Source: Paragonimus skrjabini miyazakii (Eukaryota > Platyhelminthes > Trematoda > Plagiorchiida > Troglotrematidae). From it: a stretch of DNA of 64,000 bases. Positions 50,033-62,525 of this stretch are shown piece after piece (the first letter of the stretch is position 1; every line of letters starts with the position of its first letter). The stretch spans positions 75,307-139,306 of the forward strand of contig JTDE01000204.1 in the NCBI GenBank assembly GCA_014338405.1, given 5' to 3'. The translations under genes were made by a program, and so were the position numbers. The notes beneath the pieces were generated by a model. That model did no database searches. It was not told the origin of the DNA and saw only the letters and a list, made by a program, of their open reading frames with translations.

Positions 50033-50105
50033 ATATAAATTGCTATGTAATTAGCCTGATGATGAATAACCGAAAACGAGCTTGTTCGCTACACTGTTGT
50101 TTTCT
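50033..50105 (+). repeat. 73-bp inverted repeat, right arm
   Basis: Reverse complement of 49287-49359 with two mismatches. It lies at the truncated 5' side of the element and points away from it, giving the locus a foldback shape. Confidence 0.92.
50052..50091 (+). ncRNA. hammerhead ribozyme in the inverted arm of the PLE
   Basis: Stem I TAGC (50052-50055) pairs with GCTA (50088-50091). The core is CTGATGA (50056-50062), then a weak stem II (TG-aataa-CC, 50063-50071, one G-C pair and one mismatch) and GAAA (50072-50075). Stem III is AAC (50075-50077) with GTT (50084-50086), and the cleavage triplet is TTC ending at 50087. All invariant core bases are present; the weak stem II makes activity uncertain. 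Confidence 0.8.
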
Positions 50106-53100
50106 GATGACTACCCTGGGGATTTTTAACCATCTTAAACAATTCATTTTGCCAATACTTAGTGTTTGCATCATAAGCACTAAAATGTAAACCTCATGAA
50201 TCTCGTTTACTTCCTTTGGCATTTCTGAGGATGTAAGATCATGCAACTGAAAGCAATATCAAACATTGTAAATCCGAAGACCACTCTATGGAGAAAAACG
50301 AAACGAAGTACGTTTGAAGTAAAAAAATTAACTTAAGTATTGCCTTGTCACGGAGTGTTTGCAAACAAACCATTCGACATTCGTCCACGATCACTTATGT
50401 GTTTATCCATACCTACGAAGTAAAACCGTCTGGAGTACTACGCAAGTGGAGTGGGATGTTTTGGTTTCAACCGGAAGTGTCACACGGTAATTTATTTAGC
50501 ACTCAAAAGTTTCAAAGATAGTTTATAGCACTGTGCATATATCAAGTTTTTTTCTCAAGTACGAGGTAGTCAATGAGTAGATGTGCGAGAGCGAATACAG
50601 AGTCAGCGATAGAATAAAAACGATTTATCTGCTAAAGAAATATATGGTAGGTTTCACCTACCGTAGGATTAATGTTTCTTATAAGTCTCTTTCGAGAAGT
50701 AGTGACCGCAATATCGCTCTTATCAAAGCTTGACAGTAATCAATTTATTTGTTGTCACCGTTATAACTCAGGATGTGCCTCCTGAGTAATAAATATATCT
50801 ATCACTGAGACATTAAATTCACATCAGCCGGAAATAATTGTTAAGTTACATTTGATCGAAGGTAATGATATGTTGTGAGTATAAAAGGCTTTAGGAAAGA
50901 GCTCAATGGTGGATAGTTTGATCTCTGACTAGACTCGAACCAGGAAAAGAGAGAAATTGTCCATGGTCAGAAAAAGAAATACACATAAGTTGCTTCTCAA
51001 CGCCGTATGTATTGTTGGAATACCTCGTTTTGCGTAGTATCATCGTTTCTTATAGTGTTCAAAACTTTTGAGGAAACGATTCGAACGTAAATCCTCTTAT
51101 GCCTGCAACCGAGTCCAATATATCCGTTTGTTTCCGTGGATGAATTGATTTAACACTTACCAGGTATGGACATTATGTTACTTTTAACTCCCATAAAACT
51201 CAGCGTTGAAAGCAAATTCTACCCTCATATAACAAGTCCGTCGAATGGTTCATTTTCAAACCATGTTAGAATAAATTGGCGTTATGTGTGCAGCAATTAT
51301 TGTAGTTGAAATATTCATTTCGCTTCAACGAGTGAAACTCGGATGTGGGTTATAAACTGAATGGCAGGATTTTGCATATCTCGTGGCTATGGATTAAACC
51401 TGACTGCAGAAGAGATGTGCAATGCTGTAGTTGAAATCTGTTGCTGAAGCAAAGTTGTTTTGGATATAAGAGGCACAATTTTGAGGATGTTTCACAGTGA
51501 TATTGTATCATGACTGAAAACAAAAGTCAAACTCGGTATGGGTTGCTGTATTTTAGTCGGAATCCTACATTACAGTTGTTGCAAAAACAGAACGAAGGAA
51601 CTCGTATTGGCAGCTGACACTGTTTCCCGCATAATCACAGCGAACTGGTTGTGATTAGGCCTGTTATTAAAATGAATAAGAGCCACCAGTCGAGCCTTTT
51701 TCAATGGTCGAATTGGTTTAATCTTACACTAATTTTTACCACATCGACATTTTTGAGAAATATTTACATCCTCACGGAGAACCCTATAGAATACGTGTGT
51801 GTTTAAATGCAACAGGTAAGTACAGACTTTTATACTTTTGTTCGGTACAATATCTTACAAATTTGTAAATATTTTGTACGTTATGGTTTGTTGAACAGAG
51901 CTTGATTTTATAGTTTTCCTATATTATTCCACCACTGTAGAATGACAGGCAAATCTTTCGTAAAATATTGCCTCCGCTGATCGAAATAAAAAGCTCTGAA
52001 AGATTGCTCTTGTGATTGATATATGCGTCCAGTTTGCTTGTCTATTGCAAGAAATGTATCATAAAAGTGTCAGTCTGGCACGCACCTGCTATGTACGTAT
52101 CACGTGCTACCTAACTATTTATCATGTAGCCAGAATTAGTTTGGAAAATATCATTACTCCAGATGGTCGTCAGTTGACATTCGTCTTGCAAAATAGTCTA
52201 GATCACTTTTCTTAAACTTTATCTACACAGCGTCAAGTATTGAGTAAGATCGTTATTTGCGATGCCAGTTGCAGAGTTTAGTATCAGGTTATTACAAAGC
52301 TGCATATCAACTTGGTTAATGTTAGCCATATACCTCGAACATTGCTAATCGGAACAAATCACAGGTGTAAACAGAGTGGAATACAATCCAATGATCTACT
52401 GTGTACTTAACTTAACCAGGCTCACAAAAGCTTACAAATGCTAAAGTGTCTACAAATACGTCAACCAGAATATTCCATAACCTTTGATAAGTTAGGAGCA
52501 GCTAAGAAACCGCTAGACACATCTTGATTAAAACCATTCGATAACATTTTGATTTTTTTAAAATTATTCACAACTGCCTTCATTAATTCAGATGCTTGTA
52601 TAACTCATTGGTTGTTATTTGATTAGGATGCAATGAATGCCTTGGGAATGTAGGTTTATAAAACTTTATAAAACGGCTCCAACAACTAAATAGAAAAATA
52701 GTTTCTGTGAGAATTTCCGAGAAGCTTTATGAAGGACTCGCAGGTCTCATACCGGGGACAGTGTCATATGTGACTATACGCTGAGTGAGTTCTAAATACA
52801 TTGTACATCCTGTTGTGAATTAACTATTGATGAGTACCATTAAGAAAAATCATTAATTTATGTTCGACACCTTGTGACTTGCTTCGGAGTTACACTTCGT
52901 ATGCAGTTTAGTAAGCCATCCGCCTCCACACTTCGGTGTACATGGTTAAATTTTGAAAGCTAGACCAGTTATTTTCTCACTTGGATTGACATGATTTAGT
53001 GAACTGGGAGGTATTTCGCTTCTGGTTTTGATACATCTTTCCTATTTTTCCAGATATGCAGCAGCTTTTTGAAATTACCACTTTATTCATTAATAAACGT

Positions 53101-55229
53101 GGTAGTAATCTTTCAACTTTTTATTCATTATAACACCCTTTCATGTTTGCATGTGCATATAAAACATTGAGAATTTTACCGTGAATATGAAACCCTAATG
53201 TTGATGAATACAATACGGTATTGAGTGGCTAAAGTTTATCACATCACTGGATGATCATCAGTGCCACTGTAATTCATGAACTGATTATTTTCACACTAAT
53301 AAATAACCGCATTATAGTAGCTTATAGAACTTTTTACTCCCTAACAGACGATTGGACATTGTCTTCATAATGCAGTCAACGCTTCGTTAGCTTAATTGAC
53401 CACGTTATCATTTATATCAGTAAACATTATTCTGTATTCGAACACTTAACTGTGAGTTTGCTTAAAGCACCCTTTGTCAACATTTTCTGGCCAACGTGGC
53501 GTAGTGAATTAGTGAAAATAAACATTTACTGTGCATCGTTTATTTTATATTCGGAGTAGATTTCCTTTCCCTATGTTCGGTTATTTTCCATAGTATTAAG
53601 TTCTTATTAAAATCATAATGGAGAAGGTTCACTAGGTCCGTCCATCTCAGATCGGTTCGGTTTTCGGGTTTGACCGGAAGCCAAAACCTCTTTTGTGTCT
53701 TTGCAATACCTTCCACTATACACGTTTCACAATGATGACTATCAAAGTACTGAGTTCGAGTTGTGGATAAACAATTCTACTTTGATGACTTGGTCCTATT
53801 TTTTGGACAAGCTCCGGTTTTACTTACTGGCAGAAATCTAGTTGATTTTGAGGGTGACATGTCACTTGATAACACGAGTGTATGCAGGTTGTCAACTGAT
53901 AGTGAAACGTTTGCAGATAATGAAAAGGATTACGTAATCGGCCTTGAAGCCAGCCCTTACCTACACACCTATGTGAACCGTGATTTCAATAGGCATGCAA
54001 AGTCGGAGAGACTCTGAAGTAATTTTATAAATAAAACCTTCTTTGAAATCCATTAAAATTCCAGTATAAAACTGTCAAGGAAATGATACTATTTGGAACT
54101 ATTTGACTACTCGTAAAAAGCGAAAGGATCTCTTTTTTATTTGTGGTTCTGAGTAAAGATAATATGGATGGCATAATACGTTTTCTGTGACATATCTGGT
54201 TTTCTGTCAAAGACGAAAAATTACGGTATTTTTTAAAAACTTCTCTAAGCTTGGTGAAGAAAGCAAAAGATGGCGTAATGCAACTGTCAAATCATTTCGA
54301 GCACACAGCGAAGGTTTTTTATGAAATATCAAAGCCTCAGTGCACGTGAATAATTTCATTCAAAGTCAAGTGGTTAGTCTAAACGATCAAATTTTTCTGG
54401 GCTGTCTGGTCTGAGCTAAACAGCTTGCTAATGACGTAGCCGAACTCATTTTGGCCTACCGCCGATCTGTTCCGTGGATTATATACTATAGATTTGACTT
54501 ACGATTCCCGATCAGTTTCTATAGCATCTCCTTCAAATTACCAGCGTATGTGTCACCGTAGCGGCAGGAGAATGTATAAATATGTATTTGATTGGAAATA
54601 GCACGCATCTGTTGAGCACAGTTGGATACAGCCAAACCTGGATAATGGTCAGAGATATTCCGTAACTCAGGAGCACACATTCCAGATAGTTACCGCACAC
54701 TGATGAAGTACATTCATGAAGTTTAATTGTGCTTCTCTCCAATGTTGTGTCGTACTCAGGTTACTGGACATAGTCCTTATCAATCAAATTGTCGATCACA
54801 TTCAAGATCTATCCGAACTGCAAGGATACGGGCCTACCTCACAATCTTGAAATACAGACTAATTCTTTCAATCAGTTACCCATCAAACGCAGCTGTGTAC
54901 CATTTCAACAAGCACTGTATGAAGGAGAAGCTTCTATCCGCAATTATTTTGACAGAAGATGAGAAGTAGGCTAAGCTGTAGCCTGGTCACTGTCCATTTG
55001 GCTTGGCTAACCAAAACCAAAGTTGTTCTCGCATCGGAACACTAGCTAAATCGTTTCAGACTATCAGCTTTACGAGTGTTGAGAAGTGTCGACACGTGGA
55101 ATTTTCGAAGAAATTGATGGTACACTAACTCACTACAAATCCGAAAGACTACCACTTTGGGTATGACAATCTCGAGTACCTTTCAGCTGGACCATTGCTC
55201 TCACTTCATTACTTCCACTTGATTCTGTT
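50106..55229. other. no gene recognised
   Basis: AT-rich DNA up to the assembly gap. Frames at 52012-52215, 53763-54017 and 54727-54969 show no motifs I recognise and no convincing splice sites. Confidence 0.5.
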
Positions 55230-56195
55230 NNNNNNNNNNNNNNNNNNNNNNNNNNNNNNNNNNNNNNNNNNNNNNNNNNNNNNNNNNNNNNNNNNNNNNN
55301 NNNNNNNNNNNNNNNNNNNNNNNNNNNNNNNNNNNNNNNNNNNNNNNNNNNNNNNNNNNNNNNNNNNNNNNNNNNNNNNNNNNNNNNNNNNNNNNNNNNN
55401 NNNNNNNNNNNNNNNNNNNNNNNNNNNNNNNNNNNNNNNNNNNNNNNNNNNNNNNNNNNNNNNNNNNNNNNNNNNNNNNNNNNNNNNNNNNNNNNNNNNN
55501 NNNNNNNNNNNNNNNNNNNNNNNNNNNNNNNNNNNNNNNNNNNNNNNNNNNNNNNNNNNNNNNNNNNNNNNNNNNNNNNNNNNNNNNNNNNNNNNNNNNN
55601 NNNNNNNNNNNNNNNNNNNNNNNNNNNNNNNNNNNNNNNNNNNNNNNNNNNNNNNNNNNNNNNNNNNNNNNNNNNNNNNNNNNNNNNNNNNNNNNNNNNN
55701 NNNNNNNNNNNNNNNNNNNNNNNNNNNNNNNNNNNNNNNNNNNNNNNNNNNNNNNNNNNNNNNNNNNNNNNNNNNNNNNNNNNNNNNNNNNNNNNNNNNN
55801 NNNNNNNNNNNNNNNNNNNNNNNNNNNNNNNNNNNNNNNNNNNNNNNNNNNNNNNNNNNNNNNNNNNNNNNNNNNNNNNNNNNNNNNNNNNNNNNNNNNN
55901 NNNNNNNNNNNNNNNNNNNNNNNNNNNNNNNNNNNNNNNNNNNNNNNNNNNNNNNNNNNNNNNNNNNNNNNNNNNNNNNNNNNNNNNNNNNNNNNNNNNN
56001 NNNNNNNNNNNNNNNNNNNNNNNNNNNNNNNNNNNNNNNNNNNNNNNNNNNNNNNNNNNNNNNNNNNNNNNNNNNNNNNNNNNNNNNNNNNNNNNNNNNN
56101 NNNNNNNNNNNNNNNNNNNNNNNNNNNNNNNNNNNNNNNNNNNNNNNNNNNNNNNNNNNNNNNNNNNNNNNNNNNNNNNNNNNNNNNNNNNNNNN
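55230..56195. other. assembly gap, 966 N
   Basis: A run of 966 unknown bases, a non-round size that suggests an estimated gap. Apparent long frames across it on both strands are artefacts. Confidence 0.99.
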
Positions 56196-59100
56196 AAAAT
56201 GTTGAATATATTGATAGATTATCGGGGACTAACGTGTGAACGGTGCCGTCATCTGACCAAGGTTTATAAGAGAAGGAAATTAACAAACAGATGCAGTGGA
56301 ACTCCAAACAAAGTAATCTTACATATTCCATCCTTTTCTGCTTACAAAGTGAAAGTGGATCGATAGAGATTTTCACAAACTTAGACAGGTGTACCGGAAA
56401 GCAAGTTTCACGTTACTTTTTCTTTCATTCCAAACCGGGATATTTATTCGTTGTGTTTGTATGGCCTTGAAATTAAGTGTCAAATCTGCTGGTTTATGAA
56501 AACAGCCGAACGGCTGATGTTGTATTTCTGTCTGGTTTGCCCTATGTTTCTATCTCAGTTAAGAGAAGCAGCAATAGATGCATGTGTTGGTTTATATTGT
56601 CATTCTACAATAGGCTAACCCGTCGTGGTTGCATGGCTGGAACAACTGACTTTCATCTCCGTGTTACTATTGATTGTAATCATAGCGACAGGCCATCAGA
56701 TGTGAGTAGCTAACGGGTAAGGTCCCAGTAGTTACCTTCATAAACGATCAGTACGTCGGACTACAGTGGATGTCATCAAACTGAATTAGCACACTGTTGA
56801 CAAATGTGTGTGTACGTTAGCTGCCAGTGACCCATAGGACTGACTTTTCGGTTACATGGTATACATTTTACCTTCTATATTTTATTGCTTTATGTGTAAG
56901 TGGTTTACGTTTATTGCCCCGGAATGTCCAACTATTTGATAATGTCGGTATATCTTTGTATATATTTAATTTACAAAAAAAGAACGTCTTCCGCACACTT
57001 TTGCGCCATGAAATAAATTTCGTCCTCTAAAGAACAGGAAACACGAACATATGAGCAGATAATCCCTTTCTGCCAAGCAGAAACCTATGAACCGACGGCT
57101 AATATAATCCGGAATGTATTGAGGGTCCGACAGTGACAGGTTTTTCGAGTAGTTTTTCCAGCAGGCAATTATATTTGAATTTGCTTGAACAAGCACAGAT
57201 AAGACAAAACTGTTTTTTGCACAAATATACTTTAATTCCTCAAATTCCAATTGAAAACATTTGAAGAATCAGCACCATTATTACAAAAAGCAGAATTTTC
57301 CAGAATCTGCCTAAGTTAATAACCACTAATATTTCACATAAGGTTTTACAAAGAATATACATGTCAGTATGCCAGCAAAGGGACATTCATTTTGGTGAAA
57401 AGAACATCAACTATTAGTGCTAATTAACTTGAACAGCTGTCGTTACTTGACGCACTAATCGCCATGAAAATTCATATAAGCTACAACATTTCATACTAAT
57501 TACCGCTTGCTAAATTATTACCCGGTTACATAAAAGAAGATTGTAATATGTTGCAATCAGAACGTATTTTTATTTTAAGCTGATCAGTCAGTAAGACTTC
57601 ATAAGTGAATTGAAACTATCTATGTGATTGGTAAGACCTGATAGGAGGATGCTTGTTTGGAGTCAACAGATTAGTGACTACACCAGAAATCATGTTATTG
57701 TTCATGTAGCATTGTGTTACTGTATCTAAATAACTTGTGGTTCGGTCATGTTTAATATGGAACCAGAAGTAATCTGGTCGATAACCACAGTATATTAGCA
57801 CGTGGACTAAATTTCGCCTTCTGATGAATAATCTATTCTTTCCCCGCGTCAGTCATTAGCTGCAGCACAGAAAATGAGAGGATGTCACAAGCTTGGATTA
57901 CTCATGGTTGATACATCTACTGTGTCTGGCATCAGTAGACAACAGTAGACCCCAGAAGTAACTTGGTATTGCTTATTTCAGTTGGTGTCTGTGTAAGAAG
58001 TGACAGAATAACATACTTCAAATTGACTGTAACACTGAACAAGCTTTTCAATAGATATACTAGTCAGTCGAAACAAGATACCAAGTCTTTCTTAATCAGT
58101 TTGAGTGAGGGGGAAATAATGGTGCCAGTTGTGTTGGTGTCACTGCCTATTCTCATGTTTAGCAGAATTTTATCTGCGAGAAACATACATACTCTAACTG
58201 TAGGCGTCAACATTATGTAGATCAATATTCAAAAGATTCCAGACGTACTTGGACCCGTTACATAATTTTACGTTTCTGATATAGCAAATTAGCACCTTCA
58301 ACTATTTAGTAACGACCAACGTTAACATCCAGTGTGTAAGTACAATCCAACAGTGCTCTATTTCACGACAGGTGAGTAGCTCACGTTTGATAGGATTGGA
58401 CATGTTTGAGAAGAAAAGGTTTTGGTGTTGGCGTTAATTATGTTCAATTAAGCAATACTGTGGGTTTCCACCTCAGAAAATGAGCCACAAATCTGAAGTC
58501 AGCAAAATTTTTCATGATGTATTGAACGCGCTGTCTGGACACAAGAAATGTTAATACAGGCTCTGTACGAAATATGCATATATATGCCATGACCACACGT
58601 GTCCAACCATGGTTCTGCACAACGTGCAATAATGTACAGGTGACGTAAAAGCACCTACGATTAGATAACTCCCGCACAGGTCAAAAGACGATCACTACTT
58701 TTCATGGGGAAGATAGCTATGCCTGACGAGGAGTCAATTAACTATAAGCAATATGAAACATGATCGCTGGAAGTGCCGGTCACATCCGACCAGACTATCG
58801 GTCGCTAGTAAGAGGTCACCCGTGTACTGATTTGACTTCTGCTCGAATGGTTTGACTGGTCTTATACAAGTTCAGGAGACAAGTTGAACTTTTTATAGGC
58901 ATTCGGATAGTGAATAAATGAGCAAAACTGTGAACGTATGCAACTGTTGGCTAGGCGACCTTGTTCATGGGGTAGCCATACATGACTAATAATAAACATG
59001 TAATCGGCGCTTGTAGACCATTAGTAAACAATAATTTGTCTGTTACATTTTTCGGCATGAAAAAGCACCAAACCTCATGGCAGTACGGGTGTTTGCATTG

Positions 59101-61065
59101 TTTATGCATCCCTTGATGAAAAGTTTACCCGGTTTATTAGTTTGGAGGAGCACAATTCTCCTCAAACTCATTACGGCCAATCCAGGTTGAAGGAAACATT
59201 TTACGCTGGTTCAGTGAAGGATTGAGATGATACAAATTAAGTAAACGTGAACCAAATTTGTTGCTTAGGATGCCAGTGAATAAAGTACACTGGAAGAAGA
59301 TTCCGTTTGGACAGGTGAGAAGGGATCAAGATAGAAAGCAGAGAGTATGTGGTGCATGCTGTATATCGTGATTCTGTCCACTGGTTAGAATCGTAAAGGT
59401 TTCAGTTGATTCAACCAGGATGGCGGATTTGAGCACTACCTTCTAACGTTGACAGAACATGAGAGCAGATAGGTTTTGTTTGCTGATACTAATCACTGGG
59501 GCATCCGCAGCTGTTTTGTAGGATATGATTTTCTAGCGCTAGTCTACCCTGTGAGAAATTGCGTAGATGATACTGGGTCCTTCTGCAAAATGTCTGTCAT
59601 GCACGGTAAATCGCAGTTCACTCGGTAGACTGTCTGGGATTAGCATAATTAACATAATATATGTTCTACTGTTCGATTATAAGTAGTCATAACAATGACC
59701 GAAATTTCATTTTCCAATTGTACAACGGAATGTTCGTGTATGTCTGGAAGTTGAGAAGCAGTGGCCTAGTTCGTATTCGGGCACACCAGCGGGCATTCAA
59801 ACTAAAACGGGTTTAACCTCAATCATCACATACGCGACTCAGATCCAGGAATCGAAGTTCAAAGTAGAAGGTTGTGATACAACTAATTTAGCGACTTCTT
59901 ACTTGTGTGATGTTCAATGTCAAATCATACTCCGACTTATCAACAGTAATATTTCAAAAATTGCTTGAATGAATTACTCATCCTTGATGTTCAACTGTCG
60001 TTGCATATCGATAGCTTCCTTATTATCCGACCGAAGCAGTCCACTGCTGAAATATGAGTAACCGAGTGTTCAGGAAATCTGTTGTCAGTTAAATGGCAAT
60101 GACATCACTCACCCAGTCGAACAAAACTATTACTGACAATTCGCTGTTAATGTGTGTCATCTGCTGTCAGAAAAGTTTTAACAAACCTGTCTGCGGTGGT
60201 CGTTGAGCGCTTATCCTCTAAATATAACTTATGAAATCTGCGTTTCTGTGGTACGTAGTTTGTGCACATTAATGGACGTGCTCTGGCTGAGTGGCCCTGC
60301 AGTAATTGTTTAACAGACAATTATTTTTTGATAATTTCAACTAACACCGTCATTACTAGTAATAAGTCAACATCACTTGAACAATGACATTAGGTACGGC
60401 TGTGTTGTAGCATGTAATACCAGAACACAGGATTGAAAATCTGGGACGAATGATGAATGTTGTATGGATAATCGATAAGTATTTACCAAGCAAAATTTGA
60501 ACGACGTTCACCAGTAAGCGTACAAAAGATCCTTCCATTTCACTCTACGCATCAAGCTACTCGGCTATCGCATGTCTGTCAATAATCAACAGGTGTACGT
60601 AAGGCAAGAACAATGAAATAGACTGTCACCTTGATCAGATTTATGAGATTTAGTCATAAAATTTGAAACAGTAGGGCTGTAAGTTGTGTGATGGGATCGA
60701 CATATATAAGTAATATATATATATAGCCCTGCATGCTCATGCGGTGTTCCAGAGCACATACTATGTGTGTTTAGAAGAATTGCATTGGCCTCTGTGATTG
60801 CCAATAAACGGTCATTGATCTATTGAGTAAACCACGCAATCTCGATAAAAGAGATACAGCAAATCGGTCACAATGATTTCATGGATTTGCACAAGTGAAT
60901 TGGTAGTGATCACATGCGAGTGACCTTCTGTCGATCCTCGCAATAGTCACAAATAAAAACGACGTACGTAAATATGGTAGCAGGTCAAGGCAGCATAATC
61001 TCCGGCTGAAGCAAACAGAAAACGCAGTTGAGCTACGAAGCGGGATTTGTTTATCACTGCCCTAG
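56196..61065. other. no gene recognised; TA microsatellite
   Basis: AT-rich DNA with only chance frames. A (TA)n-rich tract lies at 60702-60725. Confidence 0.5.
60702..60725. repeat. (TA)n-rich microsatellite
   Basis: Two short TA runs (atatata and atatatatatata) separated by agta. Confidence 0.85.
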
Positions 61066-61237
61066 GTCTTTTGGCCTTGGTTCTACCGAGCTGTCATCTT
61101 CGGAAGAAAACGACATAGTAACAGACCTTCCGTCTACAGTTCGCGGTCTATTTGCTTTTGCATTCGATAGCGTGTCTGTGAATGACGAGCAGGGAACAGC
61201 TTTGAAGAGAATTGAACTTTTCCTGCTTAAGTCACAA
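61066..61237 (+). CDS. candidate 172-base internal exon
   Basis: TTTATCACTGCCCTAG is an acceptable acceptor. The segment ends in CAA before GTTAAG, a moderate donor. The frame is open well beyond both ends (61028-61384, 118 codons). The product has an acidic serine-rich start (STELSSSEENDIVTDLP), then GLFAFAFDSVSVNDEQG and a helical KRIELFLLK. Its composition looks more protein-like than most frames in the window, but I do not recognise a family. Confidence 0.28.
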
Positions 61238-61502
61238 GTTAAGCATGTTTTAACAACTTTTTATATCGAACATATCGGAAGACGTCTTTTTTCTCAACGG
61301 TACACTATTATCATATTTTTTTATAATATCCGGTCAATGTCGCACCACAGTACACTTTCCTTTGCAACTTGGCTTTCGCGATAGCACATTTGAATTCGTC
61401 TTAAAACTCAACTTTTGTGGGTCGTTCAGGTCCAAACAAAAGGGGGAATAATTTAGAAGTGGAGTTAAGATGCACTGGTATTTCAGTGAAACTATCCCAT
61501 TC

Positions 61503-61521
61503 ACACGCCACACAGGCGTGT
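61503..61521. repeat. perfect 7-bp hairpin
   Basis: ACACGCC (61503-61509), loop ACACA, GGCGTGT (61515-61521). A second hairpin, AATAAAG with CTTTATT, lies at 61619-61638. Both precede the GC-richer repeat block. Confidence 0.6.
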
Positions 61522-61774
61522 TAACTAATGAAACACTCTGTAGCTTCACTATGAAGGTATCAGCTAATAATGGGTCATGCGAAAATCATATTATTGATAT
61601 TGTAGCGAAAAGGCGTCCAATAAAGCACAATCTTTATTGTCCAACACGCTAGTTCACATGCTACGCTCGCACTCGCGTTTATGAGTCAGCATTCCAGTCC
61701 ACCACACCCCCAGGTTTCCGTTCACGCGTCGTGTGCACTTCTGCTCGGTTTAGGTGTGTGATAGACGCCGTCCA

Positions 61775-62110
61775 TCTGGGGGGTTTCTGCCTACCCTTCT
61801 TCGTCCATTGGTCCGATTCCATTGAGCAATGGCTCATCCGGTCGCTCGTGTTGTTCTCCTTCTATCCACAATGGGCTCTGATCGTATTCCACGATGTTGT
61901 TGAAATATTTCCCCGAGTGTTGGAATAATCGAACCTCCGATTTCGTCGTCCATTCTATTTTGCCTGCCATGTCTCGCCCGTTGGTCAGATCCGGTCGAGC
62001 GATGACTCATCCGATTGCCCCCTTGTCCGCCATTTGATCATTGAGGGTTTGTCGACGTGTCTCCCTTCCACGTTGAGGTATTCCGCCTAGTTTTTGAATA
62101 CTTGCACCTC
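61775..62110. repeat. degenerate tandem repeat, two units of about 170 bp, GC-richer than surroundings
   Basis: Two successive segments align with a shift of about 173 bases. The first reads GCCGTCCATC, TGCCTACCC, CCATTGGTCCGATTCC, GGCTCATCCGGTCGC, TTCCACGATG, GAACCTCCGA. The second reads GTCGTCCATT, TGCCTGCCA, CCGTTGGTCAGATCC, GACTCATCCGATTGC, TTCCACGTTG, GCACCTCCTGC. Similarity is about two thirds by eye over the best 56 bases. Base composition differs plainly from the AT-rich flanks. It may be part of an old satellite or of an unrecognised mobile element. Confidence 0.6.
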
Positions 62111-62447
62111 CTGCCTGGCAATCCACCACAATACGTCCTTGTATGTGTGAAAATAGCCTAAAGTAAATATCTTACTGCGACAACATGCCAGCCGTTTGAA
62201 CTTATCTATTCGCATCTCCGAACTGATGCATTTGCAGTCAAAGTTCCAAACGAGAATTCCAACATTTCATCCGAGTGAGAGTGAAAGCTTCCATCGTAAG
62301 CACAGTTACTTCCTAAATTCCAGCGTGAACTGGTTGAGAAATCCTTTCGGGGCAGTCGATTCCCCGGATCATTTGGTGGATTCCATATGAGACAGTGAGA
62401 CGGGTGAGTAACAGAGCACAAATACGAAATTTCCGGGCTCCCGATGT

Positions 62448-62525
62448 GGGTTCGTAGCTGAGCTGGTACAGCCCTTGTCGTGTTGAGGCATGCTGTTTCT
62501 GTTGCTGGTTTGAATCCAGTCAAAG
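62448..62525 (+). repeat. tRNA-like pol III promoter sequence (SINE head or tRNA pseudogene)
   Basis: TAGCTGAGCTGG (62455-62466) matches the A-box consensus at every fixed position. GGTTTGAATCC (62507-62517) matches the B-box with one change, 52 bases downstream as in a tRNA. The acceptor arms do not pair into a convincing cloverleaf, so it is not a functional tRNA gene. It differs from the hammerhead SINE family of this window. The 105-codon reverse frame across 62206-62523 is likely a by-product of this repeat. Confidence 0.6.

Larger units (their letters stand above)
49287..50105 (-). mobile_element. Penelope-like element, 5'-truncated, bounded by an inverted repeat
   Basis: A compact 819-base element read on the reverse strand: an inverted copy of its own 3' end (50105-50033), the nuclease part of the protein (50030-49470), about 110 bases of 3' untranslated DNA, then the 3' terminal repeat with a hammerhead (49359-49287). 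The reverse transcriptase is missing. The junction at 50033/50031 is abrupt: the coding frame starts right after the inverted arm. PLEs are known for direct or inverted terminal repeats and partial inverted copies at 5' truncation points, so this structure is a plausible product of their reverse transcription. Confidence 0.85.

Noticed and set aside
55195..56376. Frames of 336 and 391 codons
   Set aside because: They run through the 966-N gap and contain almost no real sequence.
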